64,000 bases of DNA from positions 28,320 to 92,319 of IMG/VR virus record IMGVR_UViG_3300006037_000006; one strand, written 5' to 3'. The position numbers and the translations under genes are program-made. The notes beneath the pieces are model-generated. The model worked only from the letters and a program-made list of their open reading frames with translations. It ran no database searches and had not been told where the DNA came from. Below, in pieces: positions 22,588 through 30,156 of the stretch; the stretch's first letter is position 1, and every line of letters begins with the position of its first letter. The DNA is from a virus.

Positions 22588-24002
22588 TTTAATTCTTTAG
22601 CCATTCTATAAAATTCTTCCATCTCAGGGAAAGTACCTAAGAAGTCTGTACCCCTGCGCTTGTCATGTTCATCTACAAATGATACAAAGTCTTTGCGATT
22701 ACGAATCAGTTCTAACTCAGGGATCTTTTCATCCCTGGCGACATAGTACAGTCGTTCCATTCTATTAATCTCGTGTTCGTAGAATCCATAACCACATGTA
22801 GGTGGCCACATCATGTGTTCTTTGTTGCGATACATAAACGTAACCTGATCTTGAATCTGAGGAAGATAGTCAGGAGTAAGAATGAACATACTTTGATGCC
22901 AAGGCCAACGCAAGTAAGGTGTATCAAGTGATACCGGGTTGCGTCTGTCAGCACCTGTGTTGTATGTGTTGCGTAAGTCTAGAATATCTTGCATGAATGG
23001 AGTGAAACTTGTCACACTCAATGCATTGTAAGTAGCCATCACAGTTAACTTACTCTGTGGAATATCACGCAATACATAGTTGCAGTTGTCTAACCATTTG
23101 TTGTAGTCTAGTCCGTTACGGATGTACTCGGCTTTTTTACCATGTGCCTCAGCAGAGGTATATAGCTTAAACTCTTTGATAAGTCCTTCACCCTGAATAC
23201 GTTTCATCTTCTCTACAAACTTCTTTAATAACTCGTCAGGTACGCACAAGTTACTGTTGATATTCAGTTCAAGTTCTGGGTTAGGATGCTCAATGATATA
23301 GTCAAGCACTTGAAACGTATCTTTAGCTAGTAATGGCTCTCCACCTGTGATTCTAAATGTCTTTAGACTAGTATACAGTTGTGGCCACCACTTCCAGAAT
23401 GATTCAACATACGGGTTGTAGTCTTTGTTTCTGATAGGAATCTTCTTAGCTTGACTAATGTTGTCTAAGTTATTGAAGTTAGTGCTCGTAGGATATGCTC
23501 CATAGCGTTCAATTTCTTCCATCCACTTGCTGCTAACGTCAGGGCTGCAATAGCTGCACTTGAAATTACACGTGCTACTAAATGCTACCTCTACATAACT
23601 AGGATCAACGTTGTCATCCCATTTCTTGCTAGCAATTTCTTCAATGAAGGGTGCTGCCCAAGGGTCTGCGCTCTTAGTGTATCTGTCACTGAATACATCG
23701 TTGTCCTTGTTGCTATCTTCTACTCTCCAGCAGTAGTCACATTCACTTGGACGACTACCTTCAAGCATCATCTTGCGTTGTTCTTTTTTAAAGTTAGTGT
23801 TGTGCAATGCTGACGGATTAATTGCAATCTCATCCAACGGGACTACGTGAGTCTTTGGGTGATGGCAACTATGAGTATGACCATTCTGCAAGTGAATCGT
23901 TACTTGCTTCCATTTAGCTGCACAGAAGCTATCACTGACTGCATCAACTTTTTGTTTAACATCTAAAAGATGCTTTTTATAATTACCGTCTAAGTCTGAC
24001 AT
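22584..24002 (-). CDS. radical SAM enzyme B (twitch-type), paralogue of A
   Basis: A 472-aa protein with cluster motif CNFKCSYC (C145, C149, C152) and TFRITGGEP at about residues 214-222. The N-terminal motif PSECDYCWRVED (about 85-96) and SFCAAKWKQVTIHLQNGHTHSCHH (about 25-48) closely parallel gene A, so they arose by duplication. Both keep every expected cysteine, so both are probably active, perhaps on consecutive steps or as a hetero-complex. The gene overlaps the glycosyltransferase-like gene upstream by 1 nt and gene A by ATGA. Confidence 0.88.
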   Translation of the reverse strand: MSDLDGNYKKHLLDVKQKVDAVSDSFCAAKWKQVTIHLQNGHTHSCHHPKTHVVPLDEIAINPSALHNTNFKKEQRKMMLEGSRPSECDYCWRVEDSNKDNDVFSDRYTKSADPWAAPFIEEIASKKWDDNVDPSYVEVAFSSTCNFKCSYCSPDVSSKWMEEIERYGAYPTSTNFNNLDNISQAKKIPIRNKDYNPYVESFWKWWPQLYTSLKTFRITGGEPLLAKDTFQVLDYIIEHPNPELELNINSNLCVPDELLKKFVEKMKRIQGEGLIKEFKLYTSAEAHGKKAEYIRNGLDYNKWLDNCNYVLRDIPQSKLTVMATYNALSVTSFTPFMQDILDLRNTYNTGADRRNPVSLDTPYLRWPWHQSMFILTPDYLPQIQDQVTFMYRNKEHMMWPPTCGYGFYEHEINRMERLYYVARDEKIPELELIRNRKDFVSFVDEHDKRRGTDFLGTFPEMEEFYRMAKELK

Positions 24003-24949
24003 TACCAGCCCTCTATGTTTCTAATTACGTCCATCTCTCTAACGAGAGGACCCATGTTGTGTTTGTCAGTGTTATAGTGACGTTTAAAGAATTTACTTTG
24101 TTCTGCATTTAGTGTACAGATAGGCAATCCTAATTTGTCACCCAATGCTCCACCAAAGAATTCACTAGAGAATCTTGGATCTCTATCTTTGTATTCGTCC
24201 CATAGTTTTGCAAAGTTGTCAAACCATTGAACTTCTTGTGGATTCCAATCAGTAAGCATAGTCATGTATGTTCCTAGTCTAGCACCATACATTGCCCAGT
24301 CACCATTCTCTGCATCCATGCCCACGTTGTGCCAGATCGTCAAGTTGTTCATGTTCCTATTCGCAACACTATCTTTAAACTGTTCAACTGAAGGCTTTGC
24401 TCCGTTGACTAGACACATCTTGACACCTTCACGAAACCCTGCACGCCATGCTTGAAAACTTGTCATGTTGGGATAGGTAGTAGAGTAGCAATCATGCATT
24501 GACCAATACAAGTTGTCGCTACTGTCTAAACAAAAGTCTACTGTGTTGTTGTCATTGCCGTCGCTAGCTTCATGGGTCTTCATGTTCATTACATAAGATT
24601 TTGTCCATGAACTCATGCCACCGTTGCCATAACGTAATCCGTTAACGCTGTTGATAGCTTTCCAACGATACTGCGCTAGTTCATAGTTCTTGTCTTTGTC
24701 AGTGAAGTCTAACTGCATATTGAAGAAAGACTCATTGGGCATGTTGTCCCCGTCGATTAAGATAAATCGTTCAGTGTCGCTTGCCTCTGCAGCGGCTTTG
24801 TGTGCTGCATCACTACCCTTGACACCATCTACTCGTTGTGCCCAAGGCACCATGTTCTTAATCTTAACCCAGAATTCTTCCTTCTGCGGTTCATCATAGC
24901 TTAGGTAGATGCAATCTAAATCTGCTACATCAACTATATTTGTACTCAT
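24002..24949 (-). CDS. phage glycosyltransferase-like protein with DGDN motif
   Basis: A 315-aa protein of a family common in large phages. Key features: CIYLSYDEPQKEEFW (about 13-27), VPWAQRVDGVKGSDAAHKAA (about 34-53) and RFILIDGDN (about 61-69), in which the acidic DGDN fits the metal/nucleotide-sugar site of a GT-A fold; FQAWRAGFREGVKM (about 163-176) follows. The same elements, without the acidic site, recur in the 1164-aa protein. Starts 20 nt inside the end of the upstream 115-aa gene. Confidence 0.65.
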   Translation of the reverse strand: MSTNIVDVADLDCIYLSYDEPQKEEFWVKIKNMVPWAQRVDGVKGSDAAHKAAAEASDTERFILIDGDNMPNESFFNMQLDFTDKDKNYELAQYRWKAINSVNGLRYGNGGMSSWTKSYVMNMKTHEASDGNDNNTVDFCLDSSDNLYWSMHDCYSTTYPNMTSFQAWRAGFREGVKMCLVNGAKPSVEQFKDSVANRNMNNLTIWHNVGMDAENGDWAMYGARLGTYMTMLTDWNPQEVQWFDNFAKLWDEYKDRDPRFSSEFFGGALGDKLGLPICTLNAEQSKFFKRHYNTDKHNMGPLVREMDVIRNIEGW

Positions 24950-25277
24950 ATCTTTTTAGGTCCCAATGTGTGATATTACCTTCGTAGTCATCCGATACTA
25001 TTATCGAAACATCATCGCTTGCACACTTAGTTCCTGAATCAGACTTAGCTAGTAATGAAAGAAACACTTCAGGTACAAGTTTGACTAGCATGCCGTTCAC
25101 TACAGTAAGATCAGGTCTGCATTCAGCAAACACTTGGGCATCAATTACAAGATAGTTACCCGGTAGCTTCTCACAGGTATAAGTTATTATACTACCTTTG
25201 TCATCATAATACAACCTAAACTCTACTGATTCGGGTGCTTTAACTTCCCAAAAGAGTTGTGATGTGTCATCGGTCAT
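24930..25277 (-). CDS. small phage protein in the glycosyltransferase operon
   Basis: A 115-aa acidic, beta-rich protein beginning with LFWEVKAPESVEFRLYYDD (about residues 8-26). I recall similar short proteins in T4-like cyanophages but know no function. ATGA overlap with the gene upstream and 20-nt overlap with the gene downstream place it firmly in the operon. No membrane segment or catalytic motif. It could be an accessory subunit of a neighbouring transferase; this is a guess. Confidence 0.6.
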   Translation of the reverse strand: MTDDTSQLFWEVKAPESVEFRLYYDDKGSIITYTCEKLPGNYLVIDAQVFAECRPDLTVVNGMLVKLVPEVFLSLLAKSDSGTKCASDDVSIIVSDDYEGNITHWDLKRYEYKYS

Positions 25278-25999
25278 ACTATTACCTCAACAAATTCTTT
25301 GACATAATAATGAAAGGGGTATCTTTGTACGATTGTGTTGACTTTCAGCACGTCAGCATGGAACTCAGTTACTAGTTCTTTAGTCCAATCTTCTGTTATC
25401 AATCCATTAATGTGTTGCTTCATATGCACCATGCTCATTTGAGTGAACGTGGGGAGCGTTGTCTGTTCTACGCCCATCAAGTGTGAAGCAATGGCGTATA
25501 CCCAATCAGTAGACGCTGGTTCATTAATATCGCACTTTAAGATTTTCTTGTAGTCTTCCCAGTTTGTGAAGATGTCATTGACTAAGTTAAAGAATTGTTG
25601 AGCAATACTTGATTTCTTAAAGTAAGTGATAGCATTGTAGATGTTGGGCAATTCATTGTCAGTGATGAATTGACGATAAGCCATCACGTCTGATACTTCT
25701 CCTTTGAAGTTTCGTATAGTCGTACACAACACCAAGTCTCTATCCTGCAACACATCCCACCAGTAGCTTATGTCAGTAGGGATAAACATATCAGCTTCTA
25801 GTTTGATTGTATACTCGTAGGGGCTAGCATTGTATACCTGCCAATCGTTAGCAAAGCCGTCAAGTTTTAATGGTAACTCAGTAATGATAGTCACATTGGC
25901 GTCAGGCATCGCTTGCTTGATACTTTTAGATAATGCTTCTGCGCACTTTACGTAATCAGTTGTCTCAGTATTCTGAGCCATTATCACGAACCCTCTCAT
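25274..25999 (-). CDS. glycosyltransferase-like protein, GT-A fold (EAD motif)
   Basis: A 241-aa protein with an N-terminal Rossmann-like half (GFVIMAQNTE, then VTIITELPL) and KLEADMFIP at about residues 67-75, in which EAD takes the place of the DxD metal motif. NAITYFKKS (about 122-130) is the same phrase as VIYFKKT in the next upstream gene, so the two are paralogues. ATGA overlaps on both sides. Sugar and acceptor unknown. Confidence 0.6.
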   Translation of the reverse strand: MRGFVIMAQNTETTDYVKCAEALSKSIKQAMPDANVTIITELPLKLDGFANDWQVYNASPYEYTIKLEADMFIPTDISYWWDVLQDRDLVLCTTIRNFKGEVSDVMAYRQFITDNELPNIYNAITYFKKSSIAQQFFNLVNDIFTNWEDYKKILKCDINEPASTDWVYAIASHLMGVEQTTLPTFTQMSMVHMKQHINGLITEDWTKELVTEFHADVLKVNTIVQRYPFHYYVKEFVEVIV

Positions 26000-26787
26000 A
26001 TCAACTCCATAAAGTTTTCTTTGTTCAACAGGTGAAAGTCAGTATCAGTTACAATGCTATACTCTTTTTTTATCTTACCTCGTTGCCAGTTATCATATAT
26101 GACAGTATACATTGTATCTGAGTCTCGGTACACATGGGTGTTCTTTCCAACGTGTACTAAGTTCCACGGGATGTAATGACTACTATCGTCAGTCTGTCCA
26201 CACACGATTCGTAGTGCAATGGTTAGTGCAAAGTCATTTCTAAAGTTGCCCACGGTCATGTGGTACAATGTTGTGTAATGACGATAGTTCTTTTGAATCA
26301 TTTCCATGCATTCAAAAATCTGCTTAGTCTTTGCAGTCTTTTTAAAATAGATCACGGTAGCCCATAACGTAGGGTAAGACTGATCACTTATCATCTCTTG
26401 ATAGTGATTTGGAATCATTAGAAAGCTAGTCCGATTGTGACACATGAAGTCATCGTATAATTCGAATGGTTTCAACAATGTATTGCTGTTGATTAGATAA
26501 TCTGTATCTAGTAGTAATGTTTCGTCATATGGACTTAGATTGTACGCTTGGTATCTACCTTTGTTTATCCATACTTCATTCTGTGCATTGAGATTAGTTC
26601 TGTCAGCTTCAACTATGACAACATTGTCAAACTCGTAATCATACTTTGACATGTCAGTAGACGCATCGGTTATAACAGTTACCGGTAAATTTAAAAACTG
26701 ATTCGCACGTTTAGCAGTAGCAATTGCCATTGCATAATAATCTACTTTGTCATTGTTAAATGCGAATAATAATACACCTTTGCTCAT
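25996..26787 (-). CDS. glycosyltransferase-like protein, GT-A fold (DTD motif)
   Basis: A 263-aa protein. It starts KGVLLFAFNNDKVDYYAMA (about 3-21), contains VTVITD (about 36-41), and has TLLLDTDYLI (about 90-99), a clear DxD metal-binding motif in GT8-like context. It shares its layout with the neighbouring EAD protein. I chose ATG 26787, in ATGA overlap with the upstream gene, over a longer start that would run 28 nt into it. Likely transfers a sugar onto a carrier or a protein. Confidence 0.7.
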   Translation of the reverse strand: MSKGVLLFAFNNDKVDYYAMAIATAKRANQFLNLPVTVITDASTDMSKYDYEFDNVVIVEADRTNLNAQNEVWINKGRYQAYNLSPYDETLLLDTDYLINSNTLLKPFELYDDFMCHNRTSFLMIPNHYQEMISDQSYPTLWATVIYFKKTAKTKQIFECMEMIQKNYRHYTTLYHMTVGNFRNDFALTIALRIVCGQTDDSSHYIPWNLVHVGKNTHVYRDSDTMYTVIYDNWQRGKIKKEYSIVTDTDFHLLNKENFMELI

Positions 26788-27089
26788 CGCTTCTTCTCTA
26801 GTGCTGCCCATTCAGTATGCCATTGATCCATAACATAGGTATAAGTTTTGTCTAGTTTGGTGAGTAACGCTGCCCTATTTACTTTGACAGGATTAGAATA
26901 TGTATCTAACAAGACTACATGATCCATGGTGCTGATGGTTAAGAACGAGATTAGTTCTACTGTAGCTACCCATAAACCACCCTGATCGGCGACGGACAAC
27001 TTACTTTCGTATTTGTCTTTTAGATATGCTTTTGCTGAGTTGTGATTGAAGCGAGCTTTTGCTTCGGTGATAAGTTGTTTAGTATCCAT
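26784..27089 (-). CDS. conserved small phage protein, first gene of the operon
   Basis: A 101-aa protein starting MDTKQLITEAKARFNHN, with LKDKYESKL (about 24-32) and ADQGGLWVATVELISFL (about 35-51). I have seen closely similar short proteins in many T4-like phages of marine and fresh water; no function known. The ATG at 27089 has AGGAG at ideal spacing; the frame could also begin at GTG 6 nt earlier. A CTAAATAC element, a possible late promoter core, lies 15 nt upstream. Confidence 0.7.
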   Translation of the reverse strand: MDTKQLITEAKARFNHNSAKAYLKDKYESKLSVADQGGLWVATVELISFLTISTMDHVVLLDTYSNPVKVNRAALLTKLDKTYTYVMDQWHTEWAALEKKR

Positions 27090-27103
27090 GAACACTCCTA
27101 CGA

Positions 27104-27111
27104 GTATTTAG
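27104..27111 (-). promoter_or_regulatory. possible late-type promoter core for the glycan operon
   Basis: CTAAATAC on the minus strand, in the 46-nt gap between the fibre gene and the operon. It is one base off TAAATAC sites upstream of other late genes. Confidence 0.35.
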
Positions 27112-27135
27112 ATGGATACTAACACATGCTTTATT

Positions 27136-28107
27136 TTACTGGCCAGTGACTGATCCAGCAATTGCCGGAGTTCCCCAAGTGTTTGTGATGTAAGTAGTTG
27201 ACGGTGGCTTGACGGTTGCTGTTACCGCAGTACCAGCAGATGCTACCAATCCATTAGGTACTTCATCCCAAGTAGTAGTGATTGTAATAATTGATCCATT
27301 ATCACCGTTACTTCCTTGAGCGCCATTTGTTTTAACGTTTACTGACAAAAAGTTCTGACTGTATGTGCCGCCACCTGGGATAGGATTAGTAAATGAGCCG
27401 CCAAACTGCTTGAACACTTCTTGGTTAGTAGTAGTTAGACCCCAGTAGCCAACGTTTGGTAATAAAGTAGTTACTGTTCCAGCTCCGCCGACTTTGGTTA
27501 TACCATTATAATTAGTAGCAGCAATCGTAGCAGTGCCTGTATTAGGACTACTAACAACTATAGTACCACATGAAGTACCCAATGCGTTGAATAATCCATT
27601 AATGCCGCTTCCAGTAGGATGAGCAAAGGTTAGCGCAATCTGACCGCCGGCATTAAAGAAATATCGTGCCGCATCCCCCGACGCAAAAGTAACAGTTTGC
27701 GTAAATGTTATAGCATTGTACCAAGTGGTAGCATTGGTAACAGTACCTGTTATCGAAGAACCTTGTGCCGCTGCATTATTTTTACCAGCATACACGTTAG
27801 TAATGTTAACCGGTAACGCAGCATAATATACTACAGGACTACCTGTCGTAGGTGCAGTGATAGCAGTGATAGGGGTGCCCTGATGACTTGCAGTGTTAGC
27901 AACTGTAGAAATTATAGCAGCCCATTCAGTAGCAGTAACTTTTCCAGTAACAGTGATACTCGGTACTGCCGTTTGACCGTACCCACCCTTACTATTGCCA
28001 ACAGACCACACTGAATTGATATTAGTTGATGCAGTACTAGTTGTACTACCTTTAATATCATCATTGAAGTCTTTGGCTTCTATTTTACCATATTTTGAAT
28101 ATGCCAT
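27136..28107 (-). CDS. virion structural protein, probably tail-fibre-like
   Basis: A 323-aa Thr/Gly/Asn/Ala-rich, beta-rich protein without enzyme motifs. The N-terminus MAYSKYGKIEAKDFND, followed by NSVWSVGNSKGGYGQTAVPSI, resembles small fibre or adhesin proteins of cyanophage-like myoviruses. It follows another fibre gene by 9 nt on the same strand. The C-terminal third (ITITTTWDEVPNG...) is typical of surface beta-structure. Position after the baseplate genes fits a distal fibre component. Confidence 0.55.
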   Translation of the reverse strand: MAYSKYGKIEAKDFNDDIKGSTTSTASTNINSVWSVGNSKGGYGQTAVPSITVTGKVTATEWAAIISTVANTASHQGTPITAITAPTTGSPVVYYAALPVNITNVYAGKNNAAAQGSSITGTVTNATTWYNAITFTQTVTFASGDAARYFFNAGGQIALTFAHPTGSGINGLFNALGTSCGTIVVSSPNTGTATIAATNYNGITKVGGAGTVTTLLPNVGYWGLTTTNQEVFKQFGGSFTNPIPGGGTYSQNFLSVNVKTNGAQGSNGDNGSIITITTTWDEVPNGLVASAGTAVTATVKPPSTTYITNTWGTPAIAGSVTGQ

Positions 28108-28116
28108 TACGAATCC

Positions 28117-29334
28117 TTAGATAATAGTTACGACAGCTTCTACTTTGCCTACACCATCATCTAGTTTGTTTGCAAGTGCTCGTCCGATTGTATTGAAAGC
28201 AGTAATTTCGCCGGGCTGTGCAGCACGTGCCATTCCATTGCCTGCGCTTACAAGTCGTTCACCTTTTTTAACTGGGCCAGTTACTTTAACATTAACACGC
28301 CCACTCATAGCGATTGGTGGATGAGTTTTGTCATCCCCTGCAACACTGTTCATCATAAGAGCAGCAGTGTTACTTACTACACCAAATACTGTGTCAGATA
28401 GATCAGCTACTACCGCAGTGACTTCTTTTTCACCACCTAGTTCAACTACTGTTCCCGGCTCGTATTCGGCATCGGCTGCGAAGCGTTCGGCCAAGTCAGC
28501 ATAAGTTGCTTGCAAACGAGCACCGACACCTAATGTCCAGATACCATTGATTGCGCCGCCGCCTGAAATGCTACTAGTAGTGATACCAGCAGGGGCAATG
28601 TTACCAGTAAACTGAGCTACGCTATTTGCTCCAGTCAAATAGTCACTTACATTTGAGCTATTGAATGTACCTGATGGGTTAAAGTTTGCACCGTTTGCGT
28701 ACATATACTTGTCACACTTAATACCGTGTGTGCTAGCTGAAGGGAATGCAATGTTACCTGCTGTAACACTGAATGAATTACCACCAGTAGCATTATTACC
28801 CAATACAGTCCAACTACCAGTCAATGCACCTGAAGTAGTTTGACTACCGGTAGTGATTGTTTGAGTGTTTAAACTTGGAATAGATGCGCTAGTGATAGTT
28901 GCTATCGCAGCGGATAGTGTATCTGATACTGTCGCTAAACGAACTGTAATAGTGTCTCCGACAATTGCGTCAGATGCAATAAAATTAGTTGCAGATACGT
29001 TACCAGTAACGACTACGTTTCCTAGAGTAGTATTACCACCTGAATTCGTGCTAGCTAGTGTTAGCCAGCTTGAAATAGTAGTAAGGCCGTCTGTGGGGCA
29101 GACGTTTAATGTCCCTGCGGTAGTGTTATACCACAACTGACCTTTTAAGGGGTTTGCTGGTGGAGTATCATACGCAAAATTCTCTGTCAATCTGACAAAG
29201 TTAGTGTTTAAAGTTTGTCCGTACCCTGCGTAATTTCTACCAGGTAATCCTAGTGAAGTGCTAGTGGTGTTAATGGTTCCATCCTGAATTGTAGTCAGTG
29301 TCGTTCCATTACTTCTAATAATTGTATAAGCCAT
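28117..29334 (-). CDS. tail-fibre protein
   Basis: A 405-aa fibre protein. The N-terminal 90 residues carry NTNFVRLTENFAYDTPPANP and LKGQLWYNTTAGTLNVC, which I recognise from fibre proteins of T4-like cyanophages. The middle is Thr/Ser/Asn-rich repeat. The C-terminal domain begins at YADLAERFAADAEYEPGTVVELGG (about residues 284-307), a common phage fibre end that may be a trimerisation or intramolecular-chaperone-like head domain, followed by VVADLSDTVFGVVSN. Promoter-like AGATAAATA lies 25 nt upstream of the start. Confidence 0.75.
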   Translation of the reverse strand: MAYTIIRSNGTTLTTIQDGTINTTSTSLGLPGRNYAGYGQTLNTNFVRLTENFAYDTPPANPLKGQLWYNTTAGTLNVCPTDGLTTISSWLTLASTNSGGNTTLGNVVVTGNVSATNFIASDAIVGDTITVRLATVSDTLSAAIATITSASIPSLNTQTITTGSQTTSGALTGSWTVLGNNATGGNSFSVTAGNIAFPSASTHGIKCDKYMYANGANFNPSGTFNSSNVSDYLTGANSVAQFTGNIAPAGITTSSISGGGAINGIWTLGVGARLQATYADLAERFAADAEYEPGTVVELGGEKEVTAVVADLSDTVFGVVSNTAALMMNSVAGDDKTHPPIAMSGRVNVKVTGPVKKGERLVSAGNGMARAAQPGEITAFNTIGRALANKLDDGVGKVEAVVTII

Positions 29335-29358
29335 TCTATGTTGCTCCGCTTTATGTAA

Positions 29359-29367
29359 TATTTATCT
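29359..29367 (-). promoter_or_regulatory. late-type promoter element AGATAAATA for the fibre genes
   Basis: AGATAAATA on the minus strand, overlapping the stop codon of the upstream gene (29367) and about 25 nt before the fibre start. Confidence 0.5.
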
Positions 29368-29987
29368 TAAACTGTGATTAAGTTGGTTAGACTTTGTATT
29401 CTAACGGTATAATCTATCTGGATTTGTCTGTTCAAACTCTTTTGAACCGGGTGAAAAATGACATGAGTTAGTAATTTGGTCAGTTCATTGCCTGCCTCAT
29501 CACTTCCATAGTCTGCTAATAATCCAATTTCGTCAAAAACAAATGCGGATTCTAGCTGAGTTCCATTGTCGAACGCTAACTGGCCTGGAGGCTCGCCGTA
29601 ATCTAGTAATGCCTCGATAACAATATCAGTATAAACCTTGCCAGTAGTGTGACTTACTAGCATTTTATTGCGGGTAGGATCAGTGTTTAAAACGCTGGTA
29701 TCGTCAACAATCTTTGTATAAGTTTGGTTATACAAGCTAGCATTTTGACCGATAGTATTAGTAGGTAAATATGTGATAACTCCGGTTTCGTCAACGCTTG
29801 CGCCGCCGTTACCAAAAGCCATTTTGATGATACTTCCGTATCCTCGACTGCTCAATGTATCTGCAATAGCTACACTGATGTTTTCATAGTGGATGGCGTT
29901 ATGTCCATCATAGAACACTTCCCCGCTATTAGGGTCGTATACTTTCAGAAAACCCTCAATTTGAATTGGAATCGTTACTTTTGACAT
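29367..29987 (-). CDS. virion structural protein
   Basis: A 206-aa beta-rich protein of a type found beside baseplate and fibre genes in large myoviruses. The N-terminus has KVTIPIQIEGFLKVYDPNS and GEVFYDGHNAIHYENISVAI (about residues 3-41); FVFDEIGLLADY and VIFHPVQKSLNRQIQIDYTV mark the C-terminal half. This could be a fibre-attachment or baseplate accessory protein. Its start overlaps by one base (TAATG) the stop of a 51-codon gene, so the two are coupled. Confidence 0.6.
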   Translation of the reverse strand: MSKVTIPIQIEGFLKVYDPNSGEVFYDGHNAIHYENISVAIADTLSSRGYGSIIKMAFGNGGASVDETGVITYLPTNTIGQNASLYNQTYTKIVDDTSVLNTDPTRNKMLVSHTTGKVYTDIVIEALLDYGEPPGQLAFDNGTQLESAFVFDEIGLLADYGSDEAGNELTKLLTHVIFHPVQKSLNRQIQIDYTVRIQSLTNLITV

Positions 29988-30142
29988 TAATCGTCGCCTC
30001 GCATGTGTAATATAATCTCTTTTGTATTAGGATCAGTTATTTTCAGAACTGAGCTAAAAATAAACCCTCCCTGCTCGTCTGGAGTCGGACCAGGGGTAGT
30101 GTCTATAGTGTTTTCGTCTACATCAATGGGTTTATCGTTCAT
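29987..30142 (-). CDS. 51-aa conserved phage protein
   Basis: A short protein that is acidic at the N-terminus and then GGFIFSSVLKITDPNTKEII (about residues 25-44), a phrase of the same type as VKI.DP.T.E found in short conserved proteins of T4-like phages. It lies between the giant gene and the structural gene downstream, with TAATG overlap into the latter. A GATAAATA element lies just upstream (30147-30155). Possibly a baseplate-associated peptide; unproven. Confidence 0.6.
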   Translation of the reverse strand: MNDKPIDVDENTIDTTPGPTPDEQGGFIFSSVLKITDPNTKEIILHMRGDD

Positions 30143-30146
30143 AATT

Positions 30147-30155
30147 TATTTATCT
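30147..30155 (-). promoter_or_regulatory. late-type promoter element AGATAAATA
   Basis: On the minus strand, in the 14-nt gap after the giant gene's stop and 5 nt before the start at 30142. A start this close would give a leaderless message for the 51-codon gene, or drive the genes after it. Confidence 0.45.
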
Positions 30156-30156
30156 T

